Source of the DNA: Tubiluchus corallicola
Lineage: Eukaryota > Priapulida > Priapulimorpha > Priapulimorphida > Tubiluchidae
Length of the DNA: 48,648 nt
NCBI GenBank assembly: GCA_030141605.1
Contig: JAQGDQ010000916.1
Span: 32,053-80,700 of the forward strand
Reading direction: 5' to 3'
The notes under the pieces were generated by a model. The model made no database searches. It had not been told where the DNA came from and saw nothing but the letters and a program-made list of their open reading frames with translations. Positions 44,162 to 48,648 of this stretch are shown in pieces (within the stretch, counting starts at the first letter, position 1; the number at the start of each line of letters is the position of its first letter). The position numbers and the translations under genes are program-made.

Positions 44162-45330
44162 GTGAGTGCTTACAGTATTTACAGTTTAATGCTATTCTGT
44201 GAGTGCTGCAGTTGGTCCTCTAAGGATGTTTACAGTATTTACAGTTTAATGCTGTTCTGTGAGCGCTGCAGTTGGCCCTTTAAGGATGCTTACAGTATTT
44301 ACAGTTTAATGCTGTTCTGTGAGCACTGCAGTTAGTCCTTTAAGGATGTTTACAGTATTTACAGTTTAATACTGTTCTGTGAGTGCTGCAGTTAGTCCTT
44401 TAAGGATGCTTACAGTATTTACAGTTTAATACTGTTCTGTGAGCACTGCAGTTGGCCCTTTAAGGATGCTTACAGTATTTACAGTTTAATACTGTTCTGT
44501 GAGCTATGCAGTTAGTCCTTTAAGGATGTTTACAGTATTTACAGTTTAATACTGTTCTGTGAGTGCTGCAGTTAGTCCTTTAAGGATGTTTACAGTATTT
44601 ACAGTTTAATACTGTTCTGTGAGCACTGCAGTTGGTTCTTTAAGGATGTTTGCAGTATTTACAGTTTAATACTACTCTGTGAGCACTGCAGTTGGTCCTT
44701 TAAGGATGTTTGCAGTATTTACAGTTTAATACTGTTCTGTGAGCACTGCAGTTGGTCCTTTAAGGATGTTTGCAGTATTTACAGTTTAATGCTGTTCTGT
44801 GAGCGCTGCAGTTGGTCTTTTAAGAATGTTTGCAGTATTTACAGTTTAATGGTGTTCTGTGAGCACTGCAGTTGGTCCTTTAAGGATGTTTACAGTATTT
44901 ACAGTTTAATACTGTTCTGTGAGTGCTGCAGTTGGTCCTTTAAGGATGTTTACAGTATTTACAGTTTAATACTGTTCTGTGCACTCTACGATCAGACCTC
45001 TAAGGATGTTTACAGTATTTACAGTTTAATACTGTTCTATGAGCACTGCAGTTGGTCCTTTAAGGATGTTTACAGTATTTACAGTTTAATACTGTTCTGT
45101 GAGCACTGCAGTTGGTCCTTTAAGGATGTTTACAGTATTTACAGTTCACTACTGTTCTGAGAGCTTTATTATTGGCTCTAAGCGTGTTTACAGTATTTAC
45201 AGTTTAATACTGTTCTATGAGCACTGCAGTTGGTCCTTTAAGGATGTTTACAGTATTTACAGTTTGCTACTGTTCTGAGAGCTTTACTATTTGCTCTAAG
45301 GATGTTTACAGTATTTACAGTTCACTACAG
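44162..45330. repeat. 60-bp minisatellite, about 19 copies
   Basis: Unit contains tttacagtatttacagttta, atactgttctgtgagcactg and cagttggtcctttaaggatg. It starts at the exon 13 donor itself and ends about 70 bases before exon 14, filling almost the whole intron. Each unit carries several TTACAG/CTGCAG acceptor-like and TGTGAG donor-like motifs. Confidence 0.95.
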
Positions 45331-45402
45331 TACACGTTAAGCCATCATTCAGCTTCCAAACGTAGGCGTATTGTTTACTGTTATTGTTTTTGTTTACTTC
45401 AG

Positions 45403-45561
45403 GCTCGGGATGAAGATGTTTTCCAGCTGAAACAGGAAAAGTCCTCCTTGGAGGTGAAACTGACCTCCGCACTGGAAGAGAAGAAGGAATTTGATTTGAC
45501 GTTGCAGAAATTGCAGGCCGACATGAGCCGAGTGGAGCAGAGCTTCAGGCAAATGAGACAG
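45403..45561 (+). CDS. GOLGA3: GOLGA3 exon 14 of model (rod), last exon seen
   Basis: A phase 0-0 exon of 53 codons: ARDEDVFQLKQEKSSLEVKL, TSALEEKKEFDLTLQKLQAD, MSRVEQSFRQMRQ. Human has REDTICLLQNEKIILEAALQ and GTEETSETLEKLREEL. Acceptor TGTTTACTTCAG, donor CAG/GTAGGC. The following intron is at least 3.1 kb and its visible end is all 67-bp repeat, so the next exon is beyond the window. Confidence 0.92.
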
Positions 45562-45942
45562 GTAGGCGTTACCGTGGCAACAAGGAAAATTTGAATTCGC
45601 ATGTATCGTTCTTTTTAATCTAGTTGAATTTAATATCATCTGAAGAGAATTAGAATTGTGTATAAGTTTAGCATGGGGTAATAAAGTATGATTGAATTAC
45701 AGTACTGATTTTAAACAAGCATGGGGTAATAAAGTATGATTGAATTGAGTAATAATTGGTTTAAATAAAGCAAATGTTGCTGCAGAAAAATTAAAATGAC
45801 ATCAGTATTCTTATAGTTTCAGAATTAAACCAAATGTGTATATTTGGGCCACTTAGCTTGTCATTACAATAAGTTCTCGCTGCTAATTGCAAGTTTCTGG
45901 TTTAAAAAAAATTTCAAATTTAAAGGTTCCTTTCAAGGTCCC

Positions 45943-48648
45943 GTCACATTTTACACAACAACAATAACATTGATATTGTCTAGGAACTCACGTCACTGAA
46001 CAAACAAACGTCACATTTTACACAACAACAATAACATTGATATTGTCTAGGAACTCACGTCACTGAACAAACAAACGTCACATTTTACATGACAACAACA
46101 ATAACATTGATATTGTCTAGGAACTCACGTCACTGAACAAATAAACGTCACATTTTACACAACAACAATAACATTGATATTGTCTAGGAACTCACGTCAC
46201 TGAACAAATAAACGTCACATTTTACATGACAACAATAACATTGATATTGTCTAGGAATTCACGTCACTGAACAAATAAACGTCACATTTTACACAACAAC
46301 AATAACATTGATATTGTCTAGGAATTCACGTCACTGAACAAATAAACGTCACATTTTACACAACAACAATAACATTGATATTGTCTAGGAACTCACGTCA
46401 CTGAACAAATAAACGTCACATTTTACACAACAACAATAACATTGATATTGTCTAGGAACTCACGTCACTGAACAAATAAACGTCACATTTTACACAACAA
46501 CAATAACATTGATATTGTCTAGGAACTCACGTCACTGAACAAATAAACGTCACATTTTACACAACAACAATAACATTGATATTGTCTAGGAACTCACGTC
46601 ACTGAACAAATAAACGTCACATTTTACATGACAACAATAACATTGATATTGTCTAGGAACTCACGTCACTGAACAAATAAACGTCACATTTTACATGACA
46701 ACAACAACAATGATATTGTCTAGGAACTCGCATCGCTGAACAAATAAACGTCACATTTTACACAACAACAATAACATTGATATTGTCTAGGAACTCACGT
46801 CACTGAACAAATAAACGTCACATTTTACACGACAACAATAACATTGATATTGTCTAGGAACTCACGTCACTGAACAAATAAACGTCACATTTTACATGAC
46901 AACAATAACATTGATATTGTCTAGGAACTCACGTCACTGAACAAATAAACGTCACATTTTACACAACAACAATAACATTGATATTGTCTAGGAACTCACG
47001 TCACTGAACAAATAAACGTCACATTTTACACAACAACAATAACATTGATATTGTCTAGGAATTCACGTCACTGAACAAATAAACGTCACATTTTACATGA
47101 CAACAACAATAACATTGATATTGTCTAGGAACTCACGTCACTGAACAAATAAACGTCACATTTTACACAACAACAATAACATTGATATTGTCTAGGAACT
47201 CACGTCACTGAACAAATAAACTTCACATTTTACACAACAACAATAACATTGATATTGTCTAGGAATTCACGTCACTGAACAAATAAACGTCACATTTTAC
47301 ATGACAACAATAACATTGATATTGTCTAGGAATTCACGTCACTGAACAAATAAACGTCACATTTTACACAACAACAATAACATTGATATTGTCTAGGAAT
47401 TCACGTCACTGAACAAATAAACGTCACATTTTACATGACAACAATAACATTGATATTGTCTAGGAATTCACGTCACTGAACAAATAAACGTCACATTTTA
47501 CACAACAACAATAACATTGATATTGTCTAGGAATTCACGTCACTGAACAAATAAACGTCACATTTTACACAACAACAATAACATTGATATTGTCTAGGAA
47601 TTCACGTCACTGAACAAATAAACGTCACATTTTACATGACAACAACAATAACATTGATATTGTCTAGGAACTCACGTCACTGAACAAATAAACGTCACAT
47701 TTTACACGACAACAATAACATTGATATTGTCTAGGAACTCACGTCACTGAACAAATAAACGTCACATTTTACATGACAACAACAACAACATTGATATTGT
47801 CTAGGAACAACAACAAAGTCACATTTTACATGACAACAACAACAACATTGATATTGTCTAGGAACTCACGTCACTGAACAAATAAACTTCACATTTTACA
47901 TGACAACAATAACATTGATATTGTCTAGGAACTCACGTCACTGAACAAATAAACGTCACATTTTACACAACAACAATAACATTGATATTGTCTAGGAACT
48001 CACGTCACTGAACAAACAAACGTCACATTTTACACAACAACAACAACATTGATATTGTCTAGGAACTCACGTCACTGAACAAACAAACGTCACATTTTAC
48101 ACAACAACAATAACATTGATATTGTCTAGGAACTCACGTCACTGAACAAATAAACGTCACATTTTACATGACAACAACAATAACATTGATATTGTCTAGG
48201 AACTCACGTCACTGAACAAATAAACGTCACATTTTACGCAACAACAATAACATTGATATTGTCTAGGAACTCACGTCACTGAACAAATAAACGTCACATT
48301 TTACATGACAACAACAATAACATTGATATTGTCTAGGAACTCACGTCACTGAACAAATAAACTTCACATTTTACATGACAACAATAACATTGATATTGTC
48401 TAGGAACTCACGTCACTGAACAAATAAACGTCACATTTTACATGACAACAACAATAACATTGATATTGTCTAGGAACTCACGTCACTGAACAAATAAACG
48501 TCACATTTTACACAACAACAATAACATTGATATTGTCTAGGAACTCACGTCACTGAACAAATAAACGTCACATTTTACATGACAACAACAATAACATTGA
48601 TATTGTCTAGGAACTCACGTCACTGAACAAATAAACGTCACATTTTAC
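45943..48648. repeat. 67-70-bp minisatellite, about 40 copies, open at the window edge
   Basis: Unit contains gtcacattttacacaacaac, aataacattgatattgtcta and ggaactcacgtcactgaaca. Variants: acaacaac/atgacaac, caaac/taaac, aactc/aattc, one truncated unit near 47805. Intronic to GOLGA3. Confidence 0.95.

Noticed and set aside
44162-45400. Repeat protein with SWSFKDVYSIYSL units
   Set aside because: Open only because the unit is 60 bp; interrupted several times by stops (e.g. near 44333), and lies in an intron with strong flanking splice sites.

Overview
This is metazoan nuclear DNA: two spliced genes with GT-AG introns, AT-rich non-coding sequence, TTAGGG-type interstitial telomeric repeats, and many MITEs and minisatellites. 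Nothing bacterial or viral was recognised. An invertebrate is likely from the compact genes and the transposon mix, but the species cannot be named.

Two divergent genes flank a short CCAAT-rich interval (about 21650-21880). On the minus strand (about 21649 down to 5791) is a gene assembled here from six phase-compatible exons plus a tentative first exon. It encodes one CUB domain, a transmembrane helix, and a long cytoplasmic tail carrying a YEAI-YEEI tyrosine motif followed by a basic/Ser-rich region. I do not recognise an ortholog. On the plus strand (22545 to beyond the right edge) is the 5' part of a golgin-160 (GOLGA3) ortholog. Fourteen exons join in one frame (1184 codons) and the coiled-coil exons align in order with human golgin-160. 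The N-terminal head is about twice the human length, mainly because of one 1262-nt exon.

The rest is introns and flanks filled with repeats. Region by region: 1-5790 holds a Tc1/pogo-type MITE, two hAT-type MITEs sharing one terminus, a second hAT-like MITE, a foldback element and two minisatellites. 6745-21129 (introns of the CUB gene) holds a tRNA-derived SINE, hAT and pogo MITEs, and seven tandem arrays. 22603-34730 (5' GOLGA3 introns) holds inverted interspersed repeats, a telomere-like tract, a piggyBac-like MITE, four large minisatellites and a trinucleotide tract fused to a shared element. 34864-48648 (3' GOLGA3 introns) holds further trinucleotide and pentanucleotide tracts, transposon copies, and a 67-bp array running off the window.

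The most notable pattern is that tandem arrays repeatedly touch or include splice junctions. A 52-bp unit repeated about 19 times contains the 3' splice site and first 26 coding bases of a CUB-gene exon. A 28-bp unit repeated six times contains a GOLGA3 5' splice site. A 37-bp duplication copies the next GOLGA3 5' splice site. Other arrays start or end within tens of bases of exons. In the donor cases, use of an extra copy would give an immediate stop, so only the exon-proximal site is productive.
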